Shown piece after piece: positions 24,854 through 37,575 of a stretch of 64,000 bases of DNA (positions are counted from its first letter, which is position 1; every line of letters begins with the position of its first letter). Below the pieces are notes generated by a model that saw nothing but the letters and a program-made list of their open reading frames with translations, was not told where the DNA came from and did not search any database. Source of the DNA: Tetranychus cinnabarinus (taxonomy: Eukaryota; Arthropoda; Arachnida; Trombidiformes; Tetranychidae); NCBI GenBank assembly GCA_022266195.1, contig WHVY01000011.1:620001-684000 (forward strand). The letters run 5' to 3'. The translations under genes and the position numbers were made by a program.

Positions 24854-24915
24854 AGGAGATGAAGATGATGTAGATGATGAAGAGGATGATGTTGATGATG
24901 ATAAGAATGATGAGG
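24854..24915 (+). repeat. GAT-rich microsatellite
   Basis: Imperfect GAT/GAA trinucleotide tract interrupted by GTT and AAG. A second shorter GAT tract lies at 24,712-24,735. The short open frames they generate are artefacts. Confidence 0.7.
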
Positions 24916-25227
24916 AGGAGGGAGATTACTGGGGATGGTAGGGAGGCTTAGGGAAGGAGGGTGAGATGAGAAAATGTTGTCAAGTCAGCATCTTAATAGT
25001 CTACCTCAAGTCTTTTTACCGTTAAGGTAACAAACCGTTTTTTCCCTTATTGTTGTGTATTCATCATCTGTTATTTATACTTGATCACCTTAATAGTTTC
25101 ATGCAATAGTCTTACCTGTTTAATAGTCTTCATATCAACATCATTTCAACTAAACTCAACGAATGAACAAGATGAAGCAAAAAGCTTTTTTAACCTGAAA
25201 AATATGTAACTCTAAAAATATTGCCTT

Positions 25228-25318
25228 TAACCTTTTCTCTTCTCTTCTTCTTTTCTTTCTATTATTTCCTTTTCTTCTTCTTTCCATTCTTCTTCTTCGG
25301 TTTCTCTTCATTCCTCTG
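25228..25318 (+). promoter_or_regulatory. Pyrimidine-rich (CTT) tract upstream of the Stubble-like gene
   Basis: About 90 bases almost entirely C and T, ending about 100 bases before the ATG of the protease. Such tracts can lie in promoters (GAGA-factor-type sites on the other strand) or in a 5' UTR. No TATA box or initiator was identified, so the role is a guess based on position only. Confidence 0.25.
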
Positions 25319-25420
25319 ATTGTTACTATTTTTTTGCTGTCAAATAACCAATTATGTCATTTACATTGACATTTTTGAGGTCCTTTGAAAAATCAGTTAA
25401 ATCACTTTTAATGAAATGAA

Positions 25421-28400
25421 ATGAAATTTACATCCCATTTGGATATCCATCAACGGAATTGGCTGTTTGTCATCTTTGTTTTTATACTCTGCATTGCAAA
25501 GTTATCCAAAGGTAAGTTTATAACAATTTATTTAACCCATTCAATCCTTTTGTTCAATTGTCAAAACCAAATCATAATTAGCGCTTAAAAATGCCTTTCA
25601 AAATGTAAACAAATGAGTAATGATTCAGCAAAAAGCTTACTAATTTAACCGGTTAAATTTTTCAACAGTTAAAATTAATTCAAAATGTTATTTTAACCAG
25701 TTTTTTTCTGGTTTTAATATTTTATTGTCATTAATTGTTATCTTTTTGTCATTAATTTATTTATTCAGGTGGATCCCTTAAAATCAGCCCAAAACCGTGT
25801 AGCAATGCAATCGGAGAAGAGGGAACTTGTATGTTTGTCTGGGAATGTATCAAAACAGAGGGTAAACATCTTGGAACCTGTGTTGATGGTTTCCTGTTCG
25901 GCTCTTGTTGCGGACACAATGATACGTTTAATTCAATTGATAACAATAATAACGGTCATCATCATGTGATCAACAGTATCTCATCATCAAGTTTGGGGTA
26001 CAGTCCATCATCATCATCATCATCATCATCGTCAAGTAATAACAATAAACCGAGCATAGTTTCACCATTACATTCATCATTTGTTGAATCTTTTCCAACA
26101 ACAGCAACGGTTACTATAACTAATTCAGGTTCACCATCATCATCATTTTCATCAACAAACACCATCGAAAATTCATCACATTCATTTCACAGCCTTAAGC
26201 CAACAAGTAAACCGTCAACCTTTTCATGGTCCCAGTCATCATTATCCTCTTCTTCTAATTCAGCATCCTCATCATCATCACCATCGACATCATCATCATC
26301 ATTCTTAGGTGAAACTAGGCCATCCGTTTACGGAGTATCTTCATCTGTAACCTCAGCTCCTCCAACGACCAAAGCTCCATCTCCGTCAACCACATCTCGT
26401 CCAGAATCATCTTGGAATCAATTTGAAACCTGGAATACTTCTCCTAGTCCTTTACATGGTAAGAATCCAATTACTACCTTATAACATGGTAATAATGAAA
26501 AAAAGTGACTGGCCTGACCTCGATTAAGAGAGAGAGAAAAGCAAAAGATCAAGAATGAAAGTCAAGGTGAAATATCCTTATACATTTGCGGGACAAAAAA
26601 AGATCAACACACTCATTTATTTTCACCAACTTTCACTTTATCAGATGACCATTATTAATATTGGACTAATTATAATTTTATTTTCAATCTCGTTCTATTT
26701 ATAGCACAAGTATGGCCTGGCCAAATAAACACGACTCCAGCAAAACCGTTTCTAAATACATTTCGTCCGCCAATTTTTTCAGTTTTTGGGAACAATAATA
26801 ATCATCATCATCATAATCAAAATAATGCTAATAATGTTAATAATCGACCTACCTCGGCCACTGGGTCATCATCTTCATCACCTTTCCTTCGGCCCACTGA
26901 ACGACCGATTCCCGTTCGTCCAACTAATTTTTATCAACACTTCTTTACTACAAGAACCAAATATCCAATAATAACCAGTACATCTTCACGTCCACCGCCA
27001 CCAACAGCAACAGCTAGCCCACCGACGACAACCTTAACATCTTTTAACAACAATATAATGTTGGTAACAACAACACCTTCACCACCGACAACTACGTCAA
27101 CCTCACCACCAACAACCCAATCGCCTTCTTCCTCCTCCTCGTCTTTTAATTCCCACAGGCCAAGACCACCATATCCATACCAAGGATCATCTCCAACCAA
27201 GCACAATATTCTTGACCCATCCAAAGGTAAACATTGAATACAAGCCTAATTTCAATCTGCATGAGAACAACTAAACCATGGTTTAAAGCATAACAATTTA
27301 ACCATCTCATCAATTGTTCAACACTTCCTACCAACTTGCATTGTAATCACATGCTTTTGTTACTTCTTCTGTTGGTGCTTTTCACTCCATTTTGTTTTAT
27401 TTTGTTTCTCATGTATTTCAATTTCAAACTTGTAAATTACTTCTTTTTTGTTTTCCTATTCACATTATCTAATTTTTGATTGTTTCCCAACAACATGATT
27501 ATTAATCTTGATTCTTTTTTATTCTTTCTCTTCCCTCACCTCATGAACAGTTCAATGTGGCAGCCCAACATTAACCCACCAAGCAAAGGTTGTAGGTGGT
27601 AAAAATGCTGCCTTTGGCGCTTGGCCATGGCAGGTTAGTTGAAACCAATTTTACTCACCAACATCAAGACTAAACATTACTTTATCATTTGCTAATTTAT
27701 CTTTTCTCTCTTTCATTAACCATTCATCCTGATGAACCATGTAAAATGGGATAACCATTACAATTGAAGGTATCTGTGCGTCGAACCTCGTTTTTTGGTT
27801 TCTCAAGCACTCATCGGTGTGGCGGAGCAATACTCAACAATCAATGGATTGCAACTGCAGGTCACTGTGTTGATGAGTAAGATTTTTTTATTACAATTTG
27901 CTGTTATTTATATACTGATATATTTACTGGTATATATATAACCATGCTTTTCATTTAAAACTCCTGTTCAACTTGGATAAAATTACATTAACCCGTTTCT
28001 TGATGAACCTTGAATTGAAGTTGAAGTTGAAGTTGAAATACAAGGCAGAGAATAATGTTGATAGTTAATGATGATGATCTGTTGAAAGAAAGGTTAGTGG
28101 AAGACAAATAAGATGATAATAACGATGAAAAAGGATAACAAAAGTGGTAAAATAACTCTAAGGAAAACCAGCTTATTGTTAGCGAAGTCATTTACTCATA
28201 ACTTCATAAAATCATTAGTAAATCAACATTTGTGTAAAATTTTACATTGAGAATCAAAAAAAGGTTCATTTAATGTTTTATTGGTGCAAATGTCATTTTT
28301 AAAGCTCATTGATTAAACCAATCAATATGAAAGTAGCAAATGACACTTGTTAAACCAGGAATAATTGACTTTTGGTAGACTTGGCATAATACAATTTATC

Positions 28401-31400
28401 AACATCTCAGCTGCCCAAAAACTCAAAGCTACCTGTTATAGCTTAAAGGCAGGCTTTAATCAATGTAAAGCTATTTTGTTTTTATTTTCATTCACTTTGC
28501 TTTACAAATAGTTTTAATAATAATCAATGGTGATTAGTTAAATACTTTTTCTTGAGATTCAGAAACACCTTACGTACCAGTCAATCCATTGAAATTAATC
28601 GCCTGTAGCTTCACAGGATGATTATGAAGATGATCAGATAAAAAGTAGCATCATCTTGATCAAAATTAACGGTCATTTCTTGTATTTCTTTCACTTACAA
28701 TCTTCTTCCTTCTTCCTAACGCCTCTATCATCCCCATCGTCAACCTTAACAACCTTAAGCTTCAACATTATCAATGATTTTTCATCATCACCTTCATCAG
28801 CATTTCTCATTCTCTCCTTAATTTTGTAGATCAACTATGTAATTAAAATTACTACCAAGAAGTAAGTCAAAACGGTTGCAAAAAAAAGCTTAAATCAGAC
28901 CCAAAGCTTACCTTTTTTTCGTGTGATTCAAGACTCAGGAGGAAGAGGAAGATGAAGGTGGAGATGATGATGATTATGATGAAATAGTAGAATTAAATGT
29001 TGAAGGTTTCCACGAAACTGTAAAGTAAATGTCTCATCATTTTCAATTATATTTTTTCCTCTTCTTTGCTTTACTCTGATGAACTCTTTTTTTCTGGTTT
29101 TGTCTATTTCTTTGACCCATTCAAGGTAACTTTTTTTTCTTCTTCTTCTTAGTAATCGTCTTTAACTCTTTCTCTACCTTCATCATCATCATCATAATCA
29201 ACTCTAAGCTTTACACATTAATTATCATTACAATTTTTGACTACAACAGGAATCACCAAACGATGAAGTTTAAAATCATTAATGGTTCATAGATTTAATA
29301 TTGTCTATGTCAACGTGAACCTTCAATTGTATTGTGCTTCTCAACTGAATTGATATGGTTAAACAATTTAATCTTGAAATGATTTAACTTGCCAATTGAA
29401 CAGTTTACCTTTTACCTAACCTTTAACTTGAATTGCTTACAATAATTTATTTTGCTTTTCAATTTAATTATTTCAATCTTTTGTCAGAAGCCATATTTAA
29501 CCGATTCAAATTTAGGTCGATTATAGTGATTGCAAAAAAAGGTACACTTTTTTTGACCAACAAAACCGGTAAAATGAGCAATTATTGAACAAGAAAAGTG
29601 TATTTACCCTTTATATTTGCTCATCTCAAACTTTCTAATTGAAAAACCAAGTAAATCTTTTCAATTTTACTTGTCCTGAATAAAAGATCTGAAAAAAGAA
29701 GTCTTATTCATGATGATTATACCTCATTCATTGAAGTATTTTGTTAAAGGATCTGCTATTAATAGTAAAAAATAAGATTGATAATCATAGCCAATTGTTG
29801 ACTGTTCATTAACCAGAAAACCGATTGTAAAGCGAGTTAACCTAAATTTTTGTAGCTTTGTATACAAAAGTGTTTTATGACAAAATTGATCAATAATTTA
29901 CAGGGTAAAGAGTTGAAAATCTAACTAATCTTGAGAATGAATTTGAAAATTTGAAACAATATCAAGTGAAAATATGAAAGTAACCGGATCAAGCAAACAA
30001 ATGGCTACAAATGACAAAATAATTAAACAGGTAAATTGCTTGTTTGATTGTTATATTATCTTAGCATCATCTTGAAGACTGTTATAATGATAATAACCTG
30101 AAAAAAGAAGAAAAGAAAACAGAAACATCCTGAATAATATAATTTTTCTGTTAACTGAATTTTGTTGTCAATCAAAGGTTAAACTAACACGGATTCTCAT
30201 TGATCGAGGATATGACCTATTCTCTATCATAATCATGTAATAATCATGTTAATAATTTTGATAATGATCATCATGAAGAGATGTTTTGAAGGTTACAAAC
30301 TCCTATGAAAACAAAATGTTTAAAATCAAGTTGCAAGTGTTGATCATTGGTAATAAAAAGATGCCCATTAAAGTTACAATTAAGAATTGAATGTCATTTT
30401 CGTTTCTTGTAAAAGCCATTAAATCAATTTGGAATCAATTAATTGACTAAATGATTACTCATTAACATCAATCATTGAATTTACATTGAATTTGTATCCT
30501 TTTATGATGAAGATGACCCTAAAAAATGACTCTAAAAATCAAACTTCAATTGGTGAGAAATATTATTATTATTATTATTTATGATGATGATGATGATAAT
30601 AAATGTTACACAACGTGACAATCGGAGTGAGACGTACTTTTTGCTGTTAAACTTGAATAACTTCATTGTTAACGTAAAAGGATGAGAAGAGTTGATTAAG
30701 TTTATTTCATTGTCGTGCATAATTAACTATTTATAAAGTTGTATTGTAACCTTTGTGACAACATCCACATGATCAACATCATTATCAACATCAACGGCAA
30801 GAGTAACAACAATTTAACATCATTTTCAATGGTTTCTTTTCAATTTACCTTTTCTTTTCTTAACATTTAAAATTGTCCAGGAATAGAAGTTATTAGCTTA
30901 TTTTATTGTCACATTTAAACTCAACAATCATTTGGGTCATGAGAGTTGATCCATGTTATTGACATTAAACATTGAAATTTATCTCATCTAGATGATCGCA
31001 AATGTCGTCAACTCAGTACGATAAATTGAAAAGACTCAAAACAATAAAAAACATCGCCAATGAGAAAACCGAATTTCTCATTAACCTGAATTCTGATTAA
31101 GCTGAGACCATTTTGTGGCTTTCAAGCTGGGTAAAAATTTCCTTGAATCCTTTTAGTTTGATACAAATTTTTACCCGAAATTGATGTTTGACTTTAAATA
31201 TTGGTATAGATTTATAGATTGCTTTTAAATTGTTTACATTGTTATAACATTCGTATTTGAAGTTTGTTTTTAATTGTTGTTGGGAATCAATTTGTCATTT
31301 GTTTCAATTTATTGTTTAGTTATGAAAGTGAAGTATTTTGAAGTGCGTTTGGATTGTATTTACAATTTTAATTTACTGATGTTTTCAAGTTTGATTTTAA

Positions 31401-34026
31401 ATTTGTGTTAATTTGTTTGATTGAAAATTGACCTCAAAGCTATCGGTTGTATTAATGCATGTGTTTTAGTTACTCCTGTGAATATCAGGATTATGAAGAT
31501 GAAGAAGATGTACTTTAATTGAAAGGTAGTTTAAAGACCTTATAAGGGATGAGAATGATGATAATGATGAGATCAATGCCCTTTAAATAAGTAGGTTTCT
31601 TATGCCGTTGAGGTTAAAACAATTGAGATTAAGTAATTACATTTTCTCGAATCAAATTTCACGTCAAGTTGAAATTATAATCAAGTAATCCATATCTATT
31701 GTTATGAGAAGCAGCAGTTGCAAAGGATGATAATCAGTGAAACAATCCTAGAAATGATTTAAATTGCTTTACACCTTACAATTTGAAACAAGATGATTGA
31801 ATCACGTTGAGATGACAATCGTCTCTTAACTGGTCAATCTTGTTAACATGATTTACATGTAATATGCTGAGTTACTTGAGGTTATCATTTTCAGTATCAG
31901 GAGCAAGTGTTGATAACATTATGAATATTATTGATAATTTGCATGATTTTAACCAATTTTGCTTCACTCCAACTGAAGACGCGTTTGAATGTTAAGTGAA
32001 AATGAGACAACTAGGAAGATAAAAGTTAAAGTTTCATTTCCTTTTGCAGCTGAAAAATTGTTGAAAAATTCATCTCCTTTTCCCCTAAAATCATGATCAT
32101 TTTGAGTGAAATTTTCAACTTTCCGAGAAATCAGTGAATCGGTTGAGAACCGAAATTTGAACGGAGAATCGGAAACTTCACTTGAACAGTTTTTCTTTTA
32201 AAAATTCGACAATTTCTTATAAATTTTACTATTTTAATTTTACTTGTGGTTAATTGATAATAATGAATCAGTTGAAATAGCAAATTCAAGTAAATTCAGT
32301 AAAAGCCCTTTTCAGTTCCCTATTTACCCTTTTAACTTGAATATCAATAGTTTCTGGAGATGAAGTGAAGCGTTGCTCTGAGTTTTAAGCCTTGAATGTC
32401 TTGAGCTTCCTCCTCCTCCAGACGAGCGATTCTTTAACTAGCTTGTTTTAGTGGCTTGATTAGCTTGCAGCTAAAATCCCATCATTATCATAATCATCAC
32501 AAACAAGGTTCAATATCAGGCATAACAGTGTTGTAATATTAATGATAATAATTGTAAATAGTAACAGTTGTTGTATTAGTAACGGTAGTAACAAGTAAAA
32601 TGAAGTAGCATTAATAGAAATATTGACAGAACGATAACGAGTCTGAATCAGGTCACAAATATGAGACTAAAGTTGAGACAATCTCTTGATGCCGCTGGTC
32701 ATCATAATCATGTTTCTTCTTATCCTTTCCATCATGATAATCATGACCAGCATCTAGGGAGGGTCAGTTAACTTGCCCAAAAAGGACCATTTATGATGTC
32801 CGTTCAATAATCCATCATGTACATTCAGCATGATAAATTTGAGTAGATGACCAGAAAAAAATGTATTTCTCCATCTTTCACTCTTATTTTTGGCCCTGAC
32901 ATCTAAAACTGACTGGAAAAGCACGTTCTTTATCAAGAATATTAAACTGAATTCATTTAGTTCTGCCTCTTTTGATTAATCATTGATTTCAAGTTTTCCA
33001 ATTGATTCCTAGCTTGAATATCATTTACATTAACACCAACTTGTAACTTCCTTTGTTTTTGGTTAAAGTTGTAAATCAAATTTCAACTTTTCACCTAAAT
33101 CATAATCATTTCCGTAGCAATGAATTACTTCTGTTTTAGCTTTGCGTTTTTTTCACTTCAAATTTGCATACAATTGATATTGTTGTACAATTAAACATCT
33201 TGACAAAAGTTGCTTCCAAAGCATCCAAGTTGACTCTAACTCAAACCATTCAAATCAATGTTAATTGTGATTTTGTTTTTCTTTGTTTAGTTTGCTGCTT
33301 TCCCAAATACGGATTAGAGTCGGTGAATATGATTTTGCCAATGTTTTGGAGCCTTATGCGTACGTTGAAAGAGGGGCTAAGAAAAAGGTCGTCCATCCTC
33401 ATTACAATTTCTTCACCTATGAGAATGATCTCGCTCTGGTTCAAATGGATGAACCTATCGACTTTCAGCCTCATATTGCACCAATTTGCCTTCCACCGGA
33501 CAGGATTGAAATGGTTGGACGTAATGCAACTGTAACTGGTTGGGGTCGTTTAAGTGAAGGTAATTCAATCACATTCAATGAGAAATGAGAAAAAATCTTC
33601 TGACAAATCCAAATCTTCTTTTTCTTTACAGGAGGAATCCTTCCGTCCGTTCTTCAAGAGGTTAAAGTTCCAATTGTTAGTAACGATGCTTGTAAAAACA
33701 TGTTCCTCTCGGCTGGTAGACATGAATATATCCCAGAGATATTCATGTGTGCAGGTTATGAAGAGGGAGGCCGTGATTCTTGTCAGGTAAATGACGCATT
33801 TCCAGTGACTTTCATTTTTGGTTAACTTCTGACACTTTTTGCTAATTATATGGTTTTTTGTTTTTAGGGTGATTCTGGTGGTCCATTGCAAGTCCAAGGC
33901 GATGATGGTAAATGGTTCTTGGCCGGAATTATTTCATGGGGAATTGGATGTGCTGAGCCCAATTTGCCTGGAGTCTGTACTAGGATAACAAGATTCAAAG
34001 ATTGGATATTGAAGACAATATCATAA
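25421..34026 (+). CDS. Sb: Stubble-like clip-domain trypsin-type serine protease, complete
   Basis: Exons 25421-25511, 25769-26458, 26705-27226, 27551-27633, 27770-27876, 33291-33559, 33632-33786 and 33868-34026, all GT-AG, close to 691 residues. Order: hydrophobic signal or signal-anchor (residues about 15-28), clip/disulfide-knot domain (Cys 41, 51, 57, 68, 77, 78), a long Ser/Thr/Pro/His-rich linker, activation site K447|VVGG, then the S1 domain. Catalytic residues are His494 (TAGHC), Asp544 (YENDLALV) and Ser642 (GDSGGP); Asp636 (RDSCQ) predicts trypsin-like cleavage after Arg/Lys. The clip core GEEGTCMFVWEC and the catalytic core match the Stubble family. Stubble acts in epithelial and appendage morphogenesis in Drosophila; that role here is inferred by homology. 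Oddities are TAGHC for the usual TAAHC and Lys rather than Arg at the activation site. Confidence 0.93.
25769..27226 (+). other. Sb: Protease exons 2-3: clip domain and low-complexity linker
   Basis: Exon 2 opens with the six-cysteine clip knot, ending FGSCCG. Then come Asn/His and long Ser runs written largely as TCA/TCT (for example 26,008-26,032), Thr/Pro stretches and, in exon 3, poly-Asn/His and RPPPP segments to residue 434. The linker is probably disordered, O-glycosylated stalk; the repeat runs look prone to length variation. The 5' half also contains shadow frames on both strands, which are not genes. Confidence 0.85.
28015..28037 (+). repeat. TTGAAG hexamer run
   Basis: Nearly four perfect tandem copies of TTGAAG inside the large protease intron. 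Confidence 0.8.
30561..30602 (+). repeat. ATT then GAT microsatellite
   Basis: Six to seven ATT units followed directly by five GAT units and ATAATAA, inside the large protease intron. Confidence 0.85.
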
Positions 34027-35157
34027 AGAGATTAGAGCAATTAAATTAAATTCCTAATGAGGAGATGATGCATACCATGAATAATCTGAAAGGATGTTTC
34101 CTGTTGTCATCTTCCCATAGCAACTAAACTAATTCATCATTATTTTCATCATCCTTTTTGTTTTACCTTTTCATTCCTAATTTGTCCTCCATTTTAAAGT
34201 CTTTTTTTGTTTATCAATGATTTTATAAATCTTTTTTGTTTCATTGTTGAAAAAAAACAAAAAAATTATATAAATAACCGTTGAACATTTGACTAGACAG
34301 ATTAAATTCCAACATGCATTTATTTAGATCAAGTTTGAGTATCTTCAGGAAAGTGTTTTTCAATTGTTGATTTTTAGTTTTCATTGAGCTTGATTCGATT
34401 GTGGTTATTCGATAAATTTACCAGAGCGGTTCATTTCATGGCTTTGCAATTTTATTTCTTGGAATTTTGAGTTCAGTCAACTTTTTAAATATAGACAGGC
34501 ATCAACTTTGGATTCTGAATTCATTATTTCCAATTTGAGGCATTTTTGCTTTCGTAGGAAAATTTGACACATTCAATTAGGTAAGTTATGAGAAGATTGG
34601 AGGTTGTAATGTGAACAATTTACCGAGGCAACATGATTTGTGCAATTTATAACAAATGATTGATTTGAATCATCTATAACTTTTTGTTGAAATGAGGTGA
34701 AAATAAACAGTCAGTTACAACAAAAAAATTGAGTAATATTTTTGAGAGTAAACAAAATCAACAGAGAAAAAAGTTTTTTTTGTATTCGTTTTGCATTTTT
34801 TTGATTTGCTGAGAACTGGTATCGTTTCTGCTTTTATCTTAATTTTTTGATGACCTCAACTTTTTCATGGTTCATACTTGACTTGGTCTTGGGTGAAAAT
34901 GAAAAAAAACAGGAAGAGAAGGAAAGTAGAAAAAAGTATATCATGAAAAAAATGATTGAGTTTGAAGTTGTGTCGGAATTCAGAGCGAAGTTACTTAACC
35001 AATGTTGCTGACCTTAAATAGATTGTTTACAATCATTTTGAATGGTTTTCTTCGGATAGAACGATCAACCAATTCAACTCTTTCACCTATTCAGTAATGG
35101 GTGCCATGTTTTACAAGAAATTTGAATAGTATTCATTTATAAATCTCCATTCTCAAT
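34027..35157. other. Intergenic between convergent protease and Arp2 genes
   Basis: Shared 3' space of two convergent genes. AT-rich with A and T homopolymers around 34,240-34,275. A weak ATTAAA near 34,043 could serve the protease transcript. No gene or repeat recognised. Confidence 0.55.
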
Positions 35158-37082
35158 TTAAATTGCGGAATTGCTTTTTACAAGAGCAAGAGCTCTATCT
35201 GGTCCATACTCTTTCCATTCGGCACGAGATAACCAGAAGTTTGGTCTATCCTTAACGGTACTAGCCAAAATAGATCCACCAATAAAAACCATGTCTTTCC
35301 TTCCAGGAAGATCTTCTACTCTAATTTTAAATTTCTGAAAATACAGAATGAAATAATTTGAAGTATTAGTACATGAGAACAAAAGTTAAATTTGATTAAC
35401 AATAGAAATATAAACTTACCGATAAATTACCAGCATCTCCTTTCAAAATTCTTTCCAGATATAATTGTTTTATTTCTCTTTCAAGACGAGATGGTAACCC
35501 TGGGTACATTGTTGAGCCTCCACTGAGCACAATATGTTTATAAAGCTCACTTCGAATGTCCATTGGTGCATTTTGGATGGTTGTAAAAACTAACTCAGCG
35601 ATTCCTTGACTTTCAACATTAACCAAATGAGGTTGGAAAAGTGCTTCTGGTGCTTCGAACCTTTCACCTCCTATTGTAATCACTCTTCCATCGGGAAGCT
35701 AAGTTTAGAGACAGAGAGATGAATAGAATAGAGTGGAGCTTAGAAAATAATTCATGCCATATTTACATATGTATCACTTTTTTGTATACAAGAATGACAA
35801 TTTTCTTATACGAAATTAAATGACATGTTAAATGGTATGAATTAAGAAATATTGTGATGCTTACCGTATAGTTTTCTGTAAGGTATGTTGTCTCATTGGC
35901 TAATTTCTGTTCTTGTTCGATATTATATGCAGCGTAACACAATTTCTCTTTCAAAATTCTAACAGTTTCAAAATCAGCAGTGTGATTAAAGGCGTATCCT
36001 CGCAGTAGAAGAAGCTATTAGAAATATAAACAAAACAAGATGTTATTAAATAGAATTGGAAAATTGAAGAACTTTCTCACCTCACTAAGATAGTTAGTAA
36101 TATTGCGGCCAGCGATATCCAATCGCTTAGTAAGATGAGGAAGGGCGTATCCTTGATACACAGGACATATATGGGTAACACCATCACCACTATCTAATAC
36201 AACTCCTGTACATAAACCTGATAATTTAGATTGAACAAAGATTAAAATCAATAGACTAATAGACTAATAAGGTATCATTGATGATTGTTTCAAATTTGTG
36301 AAGGAAATAGGTTGGATTGATTGTATGATCTCGAATTGTTTATATTAAATTTACCGTTGGCATAAAGAGTGAGAACAGCTTGGATGGCAATGTAAGCAGA
36401 ATGGAATTCATAATTTTCAAACATTACTTCGAACATTTTTTTCCTATTATCTGATGGATTCATTGGTGGTTCTGTCAAGAGGATTTTACAATCTTTAGGG
36501 TTGATTCCCATCTTGGTGTGAAAGGTATAATCCCAAACATGACACATATCAGTCCAATTGCGAACAATACCTGCAATAAAAGATAAAATCAGTAACCAAT
36601 CAAACACCGGATGAATGATATCAATTTCTCCACCCAAAGTTGAAAATGAAGTTGTTTACCATTTTCCATAGGATAAGATATTTCTAATTGAGACCTCAGT
36701 TTACTGGCTTCATCACCAACCATAAGATCCTACAAGAGTGTAATCAGTTCAGAATATCAATTAGTTTTTACAATTAAATGCACAGATGATTTAAAAACAA
36801 TAAATTACCTTCACTTCGATGTCGGAAATTCTTTGAGCTGCTCGGATGATAGGCCGGCCTACGATACATGGAAATGTATGGGCAGGAAAATTTGTACCGG
36901 CATATCCACATTTGATAAACTAGAGAAACAAATAACCAAATTATTTCCAATTAAACGTTGAAACTCTCAGATGACATTTGTAGGCAGCAAAGAATTAATG
37001 AATAAATCAAACTTACCCCAGTTCCATTATCACAAATGACAATTTTTCTACCTTCACTATCCACTGCAGGTCCACTAACCAT
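35158..37082 (-). CDS. Arp2: Actin-related protein 2 (Arp2/3 complex subunit), complete
   Basis: Eight coding exons on the minus strand: 37082-37017, 36919-36809, 36729-36660, 36570-36355, 36217-36081, 36014-35865, 35698-35420 and 35334-35158. All have GT-AG borders and the frame closes to 401 residues (the usual length is about 394). Landmarks: DNGTGFIKCGYAG (phosphate loop), VGRPIIR, DLMVGDEASKLR, PMENGIVRNW, TEPPMNP, VVLDSGDGVTHICPV (second phosphate loop), HLTKRLDIAGRNIT, NIEQEQKLANETT, LPDGRVITIGGERFEAPEALF and VLSGGSTMYPGLPSRLERE. Arp2 pairs with Arp3 to nucleate branched actin filaments in the cytoplasm. The start codon follows a short 5' leader and gives MVSGPAVDSEGRK. The C-terminus is somewhat divergent (RALALVKSNSAI). 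All nucleotide-binding motifs are present. Confidence 0.96.
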
Positions 37083-37253
37083 GTTTACCAATGCCGACTG
37101 TTAACAAGAGGAAGAACCAAGGAAAATAAACAATTGCAATCAAATCAAATGGCTGAGGTTAAACTAAATTATTTAATTAAAAATCCAATAAAATCACAAT
37201 TTATAAAGATACAGCAAGAAAATTGAGAAAAAATGACAATTAAAATTAACTTA

Positions 37254-37575
37254 AACAGATGAGCTTAAAAAACGCCATCTATGTTAAATCATGTTATATC
37301 ATGTGATTTACACCGAATCTCTTACAGCACCATCTATCAAGTAACTTAATAACAAATAGACCAATTTAAATTTTCGCAATCAATAAATGAAATCGATGAA
37401 TTTCATCCTCATTAAAGATCTTCTCAGTTGCATGAATATGCAAAGAAACTTAATCCAATCATTCAAGATCCATTCAATAATTAAATTAGCTATCAATAAT
37501 GTATAATAATCAATTTAAGAGAATCTCAAACTTGTGCTTAAAAACTTGAACCTAGATGGCGTTATCTCATCTGTT
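37254..37575. mobile_element. Candidate TIR element or paired YY1-like sites upstream of Arp2
   Basis: The left arm has AACAGATGAG, a short spacer, then AACGCCATCTA. The right arm read on the other strand has the same two blocks with a shorter spacer. Both arms are flanked outside by TA, as in Tc1/mariner-type MITEs. The element would lie about 170 bases upstream of the Arp2 ATG. The inner block contains AGATGGCG, which resembles the YY1/Pho core, so an inverted pair of promoter sites is a real alternative. A lone TAGATGGCG recurs at about 41,142. Confidence 0.42.

Larger units (their letters stand above)
22086..25420. other. Intergenic with one candidate TIR element and microsatellites
   Basis: No gene recognised. 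Contains the candidate element at 22,979-23,545, GAT-rich microsatellites around 24,710-24,735 and 24,854-24,915, and a pyrimidine-rich tract just upstream of the protease gene. Short open frames here are repetitive Ile/Met runs on GAT repeats and were not called. Confidence 0.55.
27877..33290 (+). other. 5.4 kb intron of the protease gene
   Basis: Lies between the His494 exon and the Asp544 exon, in phase 2 (GA|T). Holds a TTGAAG hexamer run (28,015-28,037), an ATT/GAT microsatellite (30,561-30,602), several CTT/CATCAT pyrimidine tracts and much plain AT-rich sequence. I see no nested gene. It is much longer than the other introns of this gene (under 350 bases), so enhancers are possible but not shown. 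Confidence 0.7.

Noticed and set aside
25962..26165. Antisense frame with an Asp run inside the protease linker
   Set aside because: It is the reverse strand of the poly-Ser codons of the real plus-strand exon.
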